Shown: positions 47,083 to 57,646 of the stretch, piece after piece
How positions within the stretch are numbered: the stretch's first letter is position 1
How the letters are laid out: each line of letters starts with the position of its first letter
Translations under genes and position numbers: made by a program
The notes under the pieces: generated by a model
What the model was told of the DNA's origin: nothing
Database searches by the model: none
What the model saw: the letters and a program-made list of their open reading frames with translations, nothing else
Source of the DNA: Eucommia ulmoides
Lineage: Eukaryota > Streptophyta > Magnoliopsida > Garryales > Eucommiaceae
NCBI GenBank assembly: GCA_016647705.1
Contig: CM028330.1
Span: 30,460,649-30,524,648, forward strand
Direction of reading: 5' to 3'
Length of the DNA stretch: 64,000 bases

Positions 47083-48810
47083 GTCAATAACGAGAAACTG
47101 AAGTTCAACATTTATAATATAATAAAGTCTCTGGAAGAGTGTCCAACTTGCAATCGATGGAACTGGTGGACTTGTGCGTTAAGGAGTTCTTTCATGAAAT
47201 CTTACACCAGGATCCTTTGGAGCACACTCTCACAAATTCCCTATCTATGGGGGATTTTAGTGACAAATGATCCACCACAAATGAAATTTTTGTACACTAC
47301 GTCTTATCTCTCAAAGTTGTTCCTAGCGTCGTAGTGAATTTGGTTCAAAGGGATACACTTGATAAAGATGAGCATCAATGAAGGCTTAACCCTGAGATGA
47401 AGGAGGTGGTCCATGCTGAAGTTTTAAAGTTGTTGAATGTCAAAATCATTTATGAGATATCGAACAGTGAGTCGGTAAGCCCGGTGCAAGTGGTTCCAAA
47501 GAAATGTGGCATGACTATTGTTAAAAATGAGAGGAATGGTCTAATTCCCATATAAACCATCAAGGGATGGAGAGTGTGCATTGATTATCGGAAGTTAAAC
47601 AAGGCCACAAGGAAGGATCATTTTTCTCTCATGTTCATTGACCAAATGTTGGATCGTCTCTCTGGTTATGACCACTACTACTTTCTTGATGGATATTCAG
47701 GCTATAATCAAATAGCCATTGTATTGGAAGATCAAGAAAAGACAACATTGACTTGCCCGTATGGCACTTTTGCATATCGTCATATGCCGTTTGGTTTATG
47801 CAACGCTTCAGCAACTTTCCAACGGTGTATGATGGCGATCTTTTTAAATATGGTGGAAGATATAATGGAAGTGTTCATGGACGATTTCTCAAACTTTGGT
47901 TCATCCTTTGACCATTGCCACTACAATCTATCACTTGTTCTCAAGTGATATGAAGAGAAAAATCTAGTTCTCAATTGGGAGAAGTGTTATTTCATGATCA
48001 AGGAGGGCATCGTCTTAGGCTATCAGGTCGCTTCCAAGGGACTTAAGGTAGATTGGGCAAATATTAAGACAAATGAGAAACTTTCCCCACTAATCAATGT
48101 AAAGGGAGTAAGGAGTTTCCTAGGCCATGCCGACTTCTATCGGAGATTTATCAAGGACTTTTCTAAAACAATGAAGCCGTTGTGCAATTTTCTTGAAAAA
48201 GACTCTCCATTCACTTTTAATGATGCTTCTGTGGGAGCGTTTAATGAAATGAAGGAGAAATTGATCTCGGCTCTAATTATAGTCGTACCTAATTGGAATG
48301 AGTCATTTGAGATTATGTGTGACGCGAGCGATTTTGCGGTCGGGGTTGTTTTGGGCCAACAGAAGGAGAAAAATTTCCAATCAATATACTATGCAAGCAA
48401 AATGCTCAATGATGCACATGAGAATTACACCACCACGAAAAATGAGATATTGGTGGTGGTCTTTGCTTGTGATAAGTTTCGATCATACATTATTGGGTCC
48501 AGGTTGATCATCTATATGGACCATGCTGCCATCCGATACTTATTTGCAAAGAAAGACGCCAAGCCTCGTTTAATCCATTGGATTCTCCTACTTCAAGAAT
48601 TTGATGTCGAGATTTGAGACAAGAAAGGAAGTGAAAAATGTGATAGCGGAACATCTTTTAAGGCTCGTGTTAGAAGATGTTGTTGATGATTCGTGTATTA
48701 CAAAAGTTTTCTCGAACGAGCAATTATTCAATATCGAAGTTAAACTCCTATGGTTCAGGGATATAATCAATTATGTCGTGTGCAAGGTGTTGCCCCCGGA
48801 CCTGTAAAAA
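47083..48810 (+). pseudogene. Athila-type reverse transcriptase and RNase H relic
   Basis: Reverse transcriptase: MCIDYRKLNKATRK at 47574, DGYSGYNQIAI, LTCPYGTFAYRHMPFGLCNA and the active site EVFMDDFSNFG near 47870. Then NWEKCYFM wording, [19 protein letters not shown], RNase H with [14 protein letters not shown] near 48318 and a [10 protein letters not shown] segment, and the link SEKNVIAEHL-like stretch with a VLPPDL end near 48805, where Athila pol continues to integrase. The upstream linker 47091-47570 is poorly preserved. Fossil with several breaks. Integrase is absent. Confidence 0.85.
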
Positions 48811-48829
48811 TATTAGGTGGTGATTCTTC

Positions 48830-49262
48830 TTATAATATAATTAGGTTAGTCATTAGTCTAGTAAAAAGATAAGGTTCTTCCTCAACCTGAGAAAAGAAAA
48901 ATTGTAAAGGTTGATTCTAAGCCTCAGAAAATAATCATTGTAAGGGTTTGGTTCCTACTATTAAAGGAATCAGGAGTTTAGCGGTTGCAAATTTCCATGG
49001 AGCTTGGGGGACAGAATTAGCTAAGGTTAGCTTGTTGAACCAAGATATATCTTGGTGTGCTGTATTATTTAATTTCTTTATATTTTGTTTGGTTTGTACC
49101 TAGAATTTAACACTTATCCACTGCGTAATGAAGATAATAAGTGATTTAGGATAAACTGATTATTTGATTAATTAATTATTGAAAGTTTTAATTGTTTAAA
49201 TTTTTATAGTTACCAAATTTGACCCCCCCCCTCCCCCCCCTAGGTAGCTTACTAGGCCAATA
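48830..49262 (+). repeat. Copia LTR 3'-end fragment (SIRE-like, diverged)
   Basis: Follows the order of the last 430 bases of the SIRE LTR (GGTTCTTCCTCAACCTGAGAA, TGGAGCTTGGGGGAC, GATTATTTGATTAATTA, TAGGTAGCTTACTAGGCCAA) but is clearly more divergent than 46000-46475. No primer site follows, so it is a truncated LTR. Contains the C-rich run at 49222-49240. Confidence 0.65.
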
Positions 49263-49460
49263 TTTACATTTTGAAATAAAGAGGAGTTGGCCTTTTCTCG
49301 TTTGTGGTAGTGTGGCTTTTGAGTCAATTGGGACAATTGTTGGTAATGAGAAGTTGGACTTTTGTCGTTTGACACCTAGTGTATAATTGTTGTTGGTTGG
49401 GTAATATTAAGTTAAGGTCTCACCTGGCCTCGAGCGTGGAGTCTGGGATGGGATGTGACA
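49263..49460 (-). repeat. Possible LTR-start fragment of another retroelement
   Basis: On the minus strand, from 49460, it reads TGTCACATCCCATCCCAGAC and continues with GAGACCTTAACTTAATATTA. TGTCACATCCC is a common start of plant gypsy LTRs. No second end, primer site or target duplication was found, so this is a weak call. Confidence 0.3.
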
Positions 49461-50559
49461 CCAGGAGTTGATCTTATTGTTTTCAAGCTTCGATCCATGG
49501 GGTTTCTTGAAGATAAAAGTTTGGGCCTTTAGCAATAGATCAAGGGATGGTGCAAGTGAAAGAAAGAATTTGGGAAAAACAGTGTTGGTGGGTTGAAGAT
49601 GGTGACGGATGGTGGTGGTGGGTTGAAGATGGTGGACTAGACGAGGTTGATAGTGTTGGATTATTTAGATTAGAGAGAGAATGGGGAATTGTGATAGTAG
49701 TGACTGGATGCTTGGGGGTAATGTACAAGGATGGGTGGTCATGGTCGGTGGTGGCGAATAGTGGGAAATGGATGCAAGAAGTGGTGATGGACAATAGTGG
49801 CGACGATTGTTCAAGTGGGTTGGAAGTAGAAAGAGAAAAAGTCAAAAAGAAGAAGATGAAGAAATAATAAGGAAAAAATGGGAAAAGAAAAAGGAAAATT
49901 TATTGTTTACTCCTCCTAAGATGGATAAATTATAAGAAAATATATTTGACTCAAATAATTAAGTTTATAGTCCTCGAAGAATTTATAGAAAAAAATCTCC
50001 AACAAATAATCTCCCCATTTATTCTTATTTACGAAATATAGCATTCTAACAATTACGTGAATATTAACTTAATATTTCAGAACAATATTTTCAGTTCACT
50101 AAATTCTATCTTTGCTCAATTTCCACTCAATTTGTTTTTTGTATGAATGGTCACTCAATATTTCTAAACACTATTTTTGTTTGCTTAAATCCATGTGCAC
50201 CCAATATTCAGTCAAAAAATTCAAAACAATATTTCACTCAACGAAATTAATTTACACATTTGCGTCAACATTCATATATACGTGTTTATATGTTTTCAAC
50301 GAAACATGTTTAATGGAGGAATGAAATAAGTGTGTAAAATTTGTTTCCTACAATGATCAAGTATTCGTGATTTTTTCGTAAACCTAAAAAATATTCATTT
50401 ACTTGAATGGTACTTGAATATTCATGTATCATATTTAAACCGAAGAAAAGAGATATAACACATTAACGTTCAAGCAAATCATGTGTTAGCACATGCATGA
50501 ACATACTTTTCAAAACAAAAACAAATAATTTTACGATGCCCAAAAACAATCGGAGTGAA
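49461..50559. other. Non-repeat-looking stretch left of the whole LARD
   Basis: No match elsewhere in the window. 49540-49870 is a purine-rich, GGTGG-rich stretch open on both strands, with strongly biased composition (W/G/V one way, S/P/T/H the other), so coding is doubtful. 49880-50559 is AT-rich without motifs. It continues across the LARD insertion into 55967, so the two together are the pre-insertion locus, possibly a host intron or intergenic DNA. Confidence 0.4.
50554..50559. other. Target site duplication, left
   Basis: AGTGAA, repeated exactly at 55967-55972 beyond the other end of the LARD. Confidence 0.8.
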
Positions 50560-50784
50560 TGATAGGTGTGAAAAACCTATCTATTTCCAATCTGAATTTG
50601 TTAGTTTTCGAATATGTTTATAGTTATTTTTATTATGTTTTAATTAGTTTTCATACTTTTTGCATAACTCAGGTGTGTGGGGCAAAAAGATAGAAAACTG
50701 GAGCTAAAACGATGAGATCGAATCAAAGCGGTTCGAAGTTACGGTGGATAAATAAGCTCGGAGGCTAAAAGATGAAACAGGCCC

Positions 50785-51065
50785 ACCACTTAGGCGTCCA
50801 GACCACCGCCTAAGCGGTGAAGATGCAGAGAAGAGCAAAATGTTACTGACAGACGCCCGCCTAGGCGAAAATTCTATCGCCTAGGCAAAAATCCAGCAGA
50901 AGACGAAGAAGGGCTACTGACAGCCGCTCACCTAGGTTAAGTTTTATTCGCCTAGGTGTAATTTCAACAGAATGTTCTCCCAGTCCACTGCCTACTTCAC
51001 TGCCTAGGCGATCAGACCAAACCGACCTAACTCTGCCTAGGCACAATTTCCACCGCCTAGGCGGA
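50785..51065. repeat. GC palindrome cluster in LTR (CCTAGG core)
   Basis: CGCCTAGGCG and near variants recur about every 20-50 bases (for example at 50868, 50877, 50931, 51003, 51036 and 51054), including the perfect 12-base palindrome CCGCCTAGGCGG at 51053-51064. The rest of the LTR is AT-rich. The cluster sits just upstream of the TATA box. Confidence 0.75.
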
Positions 51066-51117
51066 TTTGCCCTGCACAGTCTTGATATATTTTTAGATAT
51101 TTTTAGGATATTTTTGC

Positions 51118-51125
51118 TATAAATA
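51118..51125 (+). promoter_or_regulatory. TATA box, 5' LTR of the whole LARD
   Basis: TATAAATA in TTTGCTATAAATATCCCC, followed by a pyrimidine-rich start region. The same motif is at 54817-54824 in the 3' LTR. Confidence 0.65.
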
Positions 51126-52293
51126 TCCCCTCTCCTACCCCTTGGCCAGTGATTCTCTTCCCTCTCTTGTCTTTTTGAGCCCCTTAGGCTATACTTAAGC
51201 CTAGGGTTAGGAATTTTAGTGGTGGAGCTCGCATCCCAAAGTGGAGAAGACGGCGAATCGATCGTTGAGCGTTCTTAGCGGTTTATCTTCAGACGAGGCT
51301 AAGTTCTTCGATCGTTTTTCCTTATTTCTTTATCTTAGGAGAATGTGAGCATATTTAGCTCGTTATTTCATTGTATATGCGGCTATGGCCCCAAGTTAAA
51401 TATGGATTGTAGTAGGGATTAACCTATATTTATAAATACGTTGTTTAGATGATTTCGGTGTTTCGTTTGTGATTGTTCTTCGTAGTTTGATTGTATTTAT
51501 CGTATTATTTGTTTATTATGCTTGGATTAATAAATGGAGAATACGAGATTTTGACAAAACCTCGGATTCGGATTAAGGTAAATAAATGCCATGATTCTAT
51601 AACCCAGTTGGGGTTTGAATCGTGGACAATTGATGACGTGGGGCAAGACACAATCTACCTAGGGTCGTTAAGACGTTGTAGGGGACCTCTTTATTGACTC
51701 GAAGTTGTGTTATATCCCTCGTCTTACACTCAGAAGAGGTGGCGAGGGAGTTTTAGAACGAAGATTGTCGATAGGGTAAATACAACGCGACGATCCAATA
51801 ACCCGGGAGGGAGTTGGAATGTGTGCAATCAATGATGCTGGGCTAGAATCACATGACCTAGGGTCATTAAGACGTTGAGAGGGACTTCTTAGTTGGCTCG
51901 ATGTCATGTATTCTCCCGTCTTACACTCAGAAGAGGTGGCGGTGGAGTTTACGTACCGAGGTTGTAAAATAGGTCGAACAACGTAAACGTAAGTAAATCG
52001 GAATCGAACACGTATTTGTAAACATGTTAATCCCTATGAAATTCTTCACCCTAAAACATATTAACATAATAGTGTAGTTAATTTAGGATATATTAGTATT
52101 AGTTTAAGTAATTAAATACATTTGTTTTCGCCTAGATAAAGTTAGGTCACGACAAACGCGGTATTCGATAGTAACGACAACAATCTATGTGGATACGATA
52201 ACCCGATCTTAACGATCACACTATACTATAACTTAGACCTCGTATACTTGCGAGCGTAAGTAGCGGCGTGTTTTTCCCACGCCACCAAGTTTT

Positions 52294-52311
52294 TGGCGCC
52301 GTTGTTGAGGA
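52294..52311 (+). other. Asp-tRNA primer binding site
   Basis: TGGCGCCGTTGTTGAGGA, six bases after the LTR end. The first ten bases match the Asp-tRNA complement exactly. Confidence 0.85.
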
Positions 52312-52599
52312 TTGTTTTGATGTTATTGTCGAAGAAATGATGTAACGGATCTGGACTTAAGTTTTAGATAGGAGAAGCAAGTGTTTCGTATTGTCGGGGA
52401 TTGGCAATTTCGTTAGTATTGATATTGTGTGTAAATGACTTAATTTTACTTTAGGCATTTATTTTATATATAATTTTTGTTTGTAGTTTTGTTTTTGTTT
52501 CTTTTGCAGGGTACTTGGCGATGTTAGATCGACGAGTATTGATGCATCCCTTTCGACGGGATTCCAAGCCGTTTTATGTTGCTTGGCCAAGCACATAAG

Positions 52600-52671
52600 C
52601 CGGTGAGGCATTTTGTTGAAAGATCAAGCCATCCAAAAAACAACCTCACCAGTCTTGAGGGCGTTCTGAAA
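52600..52671 (+). pseudogene. Short coding relic in the LARD
   Basis: This stretch encodes PVRHFVERSSHPKNNLTS and LEGVLK. The same place in the copy at 932-6782 (about 4144-4240, minus strand) closes a much longer coding-like segment with a similar tail. Related relics lie near 13767 and 18267. Evidence that the non-coding family descends from a coding element. Confidence 0.5.
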
Positions 52672-53775
52672 ATGTCGGGCCGAGGACATTAAACCACGCG
52701 CTTCTTGGAAGGTAACCCAAGCAATTCTTTTTGATCCATCACATCCGATTTGATTCGAAGGCGAGATCCTCTCGCCTCCCAGGTAAGTGTTCTAAACACC
52801 CTTCGTCAGCATGCTTTAAATTTTATATGTTGATATTGATAATTGGGATCGCTGAGGACACTGTCCACTTTGAGTTCGATAGTGATGAGTAGTAGTAGTA
52901 TTGTTAGTTTATGTGTTATTTTTTTTTCTCATATTGCATGTGTGTTTAGGTTAGAATGTGTTTATGTTTTTGTGTTATTATTTATATGTTGAGTTTTGCA
53001 TTCATCTGGGCCGTCACCCGATGATTAAAATTACCCTTGGTTGTTTTCAAAGTCAAGAGTAATACCCAAGCATATGTGATTCTGTGTGCTTGACTATGTT
53101 TTTTGGTAAAAATTATTGTAGATCCTAATTTGCACGGGCATATAGACTCAATGTATTTTTATTTAATTGATTTAAAGACGATTATCGATTAACCAAATTC
53201 ATGACACATTAAGGATTTTAGAACTTGATTGAGGGGAAGCTTGAGGCGAAATCCTAGGCGAGGTAGTTCAGGAGACGTGATTTAGGCATTCTATTTGTCG
53301 CTTGAGCCTTTGAAGCTTACCTTGGTATACGTTTATCCCTCGTTACCTTGTCGAAGCCTAAATGCAAATTCAATTCTGAACACATAAACTAATACCCTGG
53401 CCAGTTGCTCGTTTTCCAAACCTATATCGCTGAATTTAAAGACACATTTGAGTGAATCAAGTTAGCCGTAGCAAAGGCTTCTTGATGTGAGCGGTTGGGT
53501 TTAGGGCGAACTTCTAATTGGTTCGGTATTTGAGTACTCACTTGTCTTTTTTTATTTGTATTTCACACACCTCTTCAATTGTAACAATCAAATAAGTTTG
53601 GTGGTGTATTTGTTGAAAAGAAAAGAAAAAAAAAAAAAAAAAATCAAATGTAAATACGGTTTTTATTTTTGTTTTCTTTTGACAAGTGAGTACGTCGGTT
53701 TTAATTGCAGGTTCGGGACTATTTTCCAATCTTTCTATGGGGGTTCGAGAGTAAATGTACCAAGCGTTAAGCCTT

Positions 53776-53804
53776 GGGTAACGTTAAGTTAATAACGTTA
53801 ACCC
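53776..53804. repeat. Conserved palindrome of the LARD internal region
   Basis: GGGTAACGTTA and TAACGTTAACCC pair around AGTTAA. It is the best-preserved version of a motif found at the same place in at least five other copies. Confidence 0.65.
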
Positions 53805-54278
53805 AATTTCTATTCCGAAATACCCTTGGCCAAATTAACCTTAACCGAACCAAGCCCTAATGATCTTCATGAACTACTAAATCTACAATAGTGGAGAGTG
53901 GACCCCTATCAAGCCTATGGAAATCCTAGTCTTTTACGGTCTAAGTCATGAATTTTGTTGGGGGATAATCTAATCCGATCGTTGTATAGTTATATTATTG
54001 AGTCTCGCACTAACACGTTTACAGGATCTAGAATAGCATTCACCATTATTGCATATCGAAAATCTAGAACATTACATGTTGTGTGTTACCGCCTGAACTC
54101 GAAATAATTGGCGGTTGTTGAGGGAACAATAACTTGACCATTAGAAGAATTTAAAACTCGCATGTTGTTATGTTTAGATTGTTTTTAGGTTGTTTGTTAT
54201 TTATTTCCGTTTGTGTATTTTTCATTTTAGTATGTGCGTTTGGCTCGAGAACTAGCCAAATTCTGAGTTTGGGGGTAT

Positions 54279-55966
54279 TGATAGGTGTGAAAAACCTATC
54301 TATTTCCAATCCGAATTTGTTAGTTTTCGAATATGTTTATAGTTATTTTTATTATGTTTTAATTAGTTTTCATACTTTTTGTATAACTCAGGTGTGTGAG
54401 GCAAAAAGATAGGAAACTGGAGCTAAAACGATAAGATCGAACCAAAACAGTTCGAAGTTACGGTGGATAAACAAGCTCGGAGGCTAAAAGATGAAACAGG
54501 CCCACCGCCTAAGCGGTGAAGATGCAGAGAAGAGCAAAATGTTACTGACGGACAACCGCCTAGGTGAAAATTCTATCGCCTAGGTGGAAATCCAGCAGAA
54601 GACGAAGAAGGGCTATTGACAGCCGCTCGCCTAGGCGAAGTTTTATTCGCCTAGGCGGAATTTCAATAGAATGTTCTCCCAGTCCACTGCCTACTTCACC
54701 GCCTAAGCGATCAGACCAAACCCACCTAACTCCGCCTAGGCGCAATTTCCACCGCCTAGGCGGATTTGCCCTGCACAATCTTGAGATATTTTTAGATATT
54801 TTTAGGACATTTTTGCTATAAATATCCCCTATCCTCCCCCTTGGTCGGTGACTCTCTTCCCTCTCTTGCATTTTTGAGCCCCTTAGGCTATACTTAAGCC
54901 TAGGGTTAAGAATTTTAGTGGTAGAGCTCGCATCCCGAAGTGGAGAAGACGGCGAATCGATCGTTGAGCGTTCTTAGCGGTTTATCTTCGGATGAGGCTA
55001 AGTTCTTCGATCGTTTTTTCTTATTTCTTTATCTTAGGAGCATGTGAGCACATTTAGCTCGTTATTTCATTGTATATGCAGCTATGGCCCCGAGTTAAAT
55101 ATGGATTGTAGTTAGGATTAACCTATATTTATAAATACGTTGTTTAGATGATTTCGGTGTTTCGTTTGTGATTGTTCTTCGTAGTTTAATTGTATTTATC
55201 ATATTATTTGTTTATTATGCTTGTATTGATAAATGGAGAATACGGGATTTTGACAAAACCCCGGATTCGGATTAAGGTAAATCCTAATCGGGGTTTGAAT
55301 CGTGGACAATCGATGACGTGGGGCAAGACACACGCTACCTAGGGTCGTTAAAACGTTAAAGAGAACCTCTTCGTTGACTTGAAGTTGCATTATATCCCTC
55401 GTCTTACACTCAGAAGAGGTGGCGAAGGAGTTTTAGAATGGAGATTGTCGATAGAGTAAATACAACGCGACAATCCAATAACCCGGGAGAGAGTTGGATT
55501 GTGTGCAATCAATGACGCTGAGCTAGACTCACGTGACCTAGGGTCGTTAAGACGTTAAGGGGGACTTCTTCGTTGGCTCAAAGTCATGTATTCCCCTGTC
55601 TTACACTCGAAAGAAGTGACGGTAGAGTTTACGTACCGAGATTGTCAAATAAGTTGAACAACATAAACGTAAGTAAATTGGAATCGAAAACGTATTTGTA
55701 AACACGTTAATCCCTATGTAATTTTTCACCCTAAAACATATTAACATAATAGTGTAGTTAATTTAGGATATATTAGTATTAGTTTAACTAATTAAATACA
55801 TTTATTTTCGCCTAGATAAAGTTAGGTCACGACAAACGCGGTATTCGATAGTAACGACAACAATCCCTGTGGATACGATAACCCGATCTTAACGATCACA
55901 CTATATTAAAATTTAGATCTCGTATACTTGCGAACGTAAGTAGCTGCGTGTTTTTCTCGCGCTACA
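54279..55966 (+). repeat. 3' LTR of the whole LARD, subfamily A
   Basis: 1688 bp, TGATAGGTGTGAAAAACC...CGCGCTACA, with palindromes at 54500-54765, TATAAATA at 54817-54824 and the double block, followed by AGTGAA. Confidence 0.92.
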
Positions 55967-55972
55967 AGTGAA
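55967..55972. other. Target site duplication, right
   Basis: AGTGAA, identical to 50554-50559. Confidence 0.8.
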
Positions 55973-56458
55973 CATTCATCAAACCACATCCCGTATGAAT
56001 CACAAAAAAAAATCAACAAAAATTAACACAAAGAACTCGAATTTGAAAATCTCGAAAACCACGGTGGCAAGCGGTGATTTCCAAATCTAAAATCAAAATT
56101 TGAAAGGAGGTTTGATTTTGTCTATTTTTACCCTAATTCCAGCAAGAATACAAAAAAGAAAAGAAATCAGCTTAAAAGAATTCTGAGAATCAACACTTTT
56201 GCTTCAAAAATTCAAAATCCCAGCTTAAAGATACATTCAAAATCAGATTGAAGAAACCAAAGATTTCAAAAATCAGACGGAGAGAAATTGATTCAGAGAA
56301 AACGACGCACAGTCGGAATCCAAGAATGGGAAGGAATAAGAAGATAACTCAACGAAGGAACAAGAAGAAACTAGGGTTCGGCCCAAGGCACTGAGCAAAA
56401 TCAGTGGCCAACTACCACATCTCAGTTACGCAACAAATCTGGAAATCCAGATCTAAGG

Positions 56459-56460
<2 letters not shown>

Positions 56461-56492
<32 letters not shown>
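56461..56492. repeat. (GA)16 microsatellite
   Basis: Thirty-two bases of alternating G and A. A second purine-rich repeat of GGGAGA words is at 56882-56910. Confidence 0.95.
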
Positions 56493-56495
<3 letters not shown>

Positions 56496-56955
56496 TTGTG
56501 CTCGGAAAATCGAAACGGATAGTGGAGATTCGAAATCATAAATCCAAAACGGTGAATCGGATGTTTATTGTCTTCATCGGCGTTATCGTCTTCACGGTGA
56601 AGTAGAGGTGGTGGTGAGAATGATGCAGGAGCAGCGTTCCAGCAACACGAAAAACGCTGACGCCACGCTCGTCCCCAACTATATAGCCAAGCGATCCAGT
56701 TTGGATATGGACGAAGTTGGAGATGCCGACAACTCCGATCTGGAGATTCTAGAAGCAACCGGAGATGGCCCATTTCGATTTGGAGGTTATGAATGAAGCC
56801 AGAGATGGAGAAGGCGACGACGCCTGACAAATGGCGAAGGCAAGTAATTGCTTGAGATTCGGGTTTAGTGAGAGGTTAGAGAGGGAGAGGGAGAGGGAGA
56901 GGGAGAGAGATTGAATGGTGGTGGAGAGAGAAAAGTTGAGAAGAGAGAGAGGGGT

Positions 56956-56961
56956 CACGTG
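56956..56961. promoter_or_regulatory. G-box CACGTG
   Basis: CACGTG in GGTCACGTGAATGG, about 15 bases from a telo-box-like AAACCCTA on the minus strand. Known plant bZIP/bHLH site; a chance occurrence is possible. Confidence 0.35.
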
Positions 56962-57045
56962 AATGGAGTTGTCTTAGGGTTTTGTTTATTTACATTTATT
57001 TAGGGGCATATTTGTCTTTTTAAGTTGTCAAGGATAAAAAACTAA

Positions 57046-57646
57046 GGCCCCGTTTGGTAACTGTTTTCATCCCAAAAATTCTCATCCCATTTACAGAATT
57101 TTGGGATTACTGTTTGGGAATAGCGTTTACTAATTTTTGTTTCCGTTCTCATTTCATTCCTATTTGAGAATTGTGCCCACTTTTTTCTTAAAAAATGAGA
57201 AACAAAAAAAAATTGTTTCTCATTATTCTCATCTCATTCCCAAAACCACTATCACTGTTCATCTGCCGGTGACTGACGCCACTGGCCACCATCGCTGGTC
57301 ACCTCCGGCATCATCGGCCGCCCACCGTCCGGCAATTTTCGACGTCCCCTGCCGGCCATTGTCAGCCGCCAGCCGCCAGGCCACTGTCACCCACCCACTG
57401 GTCACCGTCTAGCCACCGTCACCGCCGTCCGGCCAAAAAAAAAATTAAAAAATTTTCAAAACATAAAAAAAAAAAAAATGTTTTTAAGATAAAATTGTTA
57501 CCAAACGCGATTATGTTCTCAAAAAAAAAAAAACAATTATCGTTACCAAACTCTACTCCCAAGAAGAAAATAAAATTTTCATCCTATCCTATCCCATTCT
57601 CATCCCACTGATGGGATGGGAACAAAAACGGTTACCAAACGCCACC
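57046..57646. mobile_element. Tourist-like (PIF/Harbinger) MITE, 601 bp
   Basis: Left end GGCCCCGTTTGGTAACTGTT and right end, reversed, GGTGGCGTTTGGTAACCGTT form imperfect terminal inverted repeats, continued inside by CTCATCCCAT and ATGGGATGGG-type words. The 3-bp flanks are TAA at 57043-57045 and 57647-57649, the PIF/Harbinger target. The interior has a GC-rich part (57262-57434) with repeated CCGGC/GCCACC words and A runs, but no transposase. The open stretch across 57137-57412 is composition-driven. Confidence 0.85.

Larger units (their letters stand above)
37022..48810 (+). mobile_element. Athila-type Ty3/gypsy pol fossil, interrupted twice
   Basis: Three collinear plus-strand pieces: 37022-37154 (protease, first part), 46476-46582 (protease, second part) and 47083-48810 (reverse transcriptase, RNase H and the link towards integrase). 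A SIRE element separates the first two and a hAT MITE the last two. No LTRs or gag are attached. Residue words such as ADRSLTYPKEIIEDVLVK, ILGRPFL and MCIDYRKLNKATRK are characteristic of the Athila group. Broken, with several breaks besides the two insertions. Confidence 0.85.
50560..52287 (+). repeat. 5' LTR of the whole LARD, subfamily A
   Basis: 1728 bp, TGATAGGTGTGAAAAACC...CACGCCACCA. Palindrome zone 50785-51065 with CCTAGG cores, TATAAATA at 51118-51125, the double ~200-bp block (GGGTCGTTAAGACG near 51661 and related near 51862). Confidence 0.92.
52288..54278 (+). mobile_element. Internal region of the whole LARD
   Basis: 1991 bp without a long frame. In order: primer site, GGGTACTTGG block with the short coding relic (52600-52671), CGCCTCC inverted block (near 52760-52780), GACGATTATCGATTAACC block, a stem-loop and internal polypurine-like motif (53564-53609), a strong palindrome (53776-53804) and the terminal polypurine tract. 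The same order is kept in all other copies. Confidence 0.85.
50560..55966 (+). mobile_element. Structurally whole LARD (TGATAGGTGT family)
   Basis: 5407 bp: 5' LTR 50560-52287, primer site 52294-52311, internal 52288-54278, polypurine tract AGTTTGGGGGTAT before 54279, 3' LTR 54279-55966. Both ends are TG...CA and it is flanked by AGTGAA on both sides. In the first 240 bases the LTRs differ at about nine positions, all transitions, which fits an old-to-middle-aged insertion under cytosine methylation. It encodes no recognisable protein beyond a short relic, so it must have been mobilised by proteins of another element, probably Athila-type given the primer (inference). It is the cleanest reference copy of the family in the window. 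Confidence 0.92.
55967..57045 (-). promoter_or_regulatory. Candidate host promoter and 5' leader, minus strand
   Basis: This stretch matches nothing else in the window. Read on the minus strand from 57045 it shows, in order, a telo-box-like AAACCCTA (56975-56982), a G-box CACGTG (56956-56961), a long CT-rich leader (56870-56950), a palindromic CTATATAG that could serve as TATA box (56679-56686), a (CT)16 run (56461-56492), a second ACCCTAG motif (56371-56378) and then a T-rich, intron-like stretch to 55967. These are common features of plant 5' regions. Open stretches exist on both strands but start without ATG or run through the microsatellite, so I make no protein call. If a gene is here, the LARD at 50560 lies about 0.5-1 kb downstream of its start. 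Confidence 0.35.

Noticed and set aside
49547-49867. Open stretch on the plus strand (106 codons) and its mirror on the minus strand
   Set aside because: Both strands are open because the DNA is rich in GGTGG/CCACC words. Residue use is extreme (W, G, V or S, P, T, H) and no domain or homologue is recognisable.
56453-56830. Minus-strand open stretch of 125 codons
   Set aside because: It lacks an ATG start and runs into the (CT)n repeat as a Ser-Leu tail. More likely leader DNA than protein.
57137-57412. Pro/Ala/His-rich open stretch
   Set aside because: It lies inside the Tourist-like MITE and follows its GC-rich interior. No protein family recognised.
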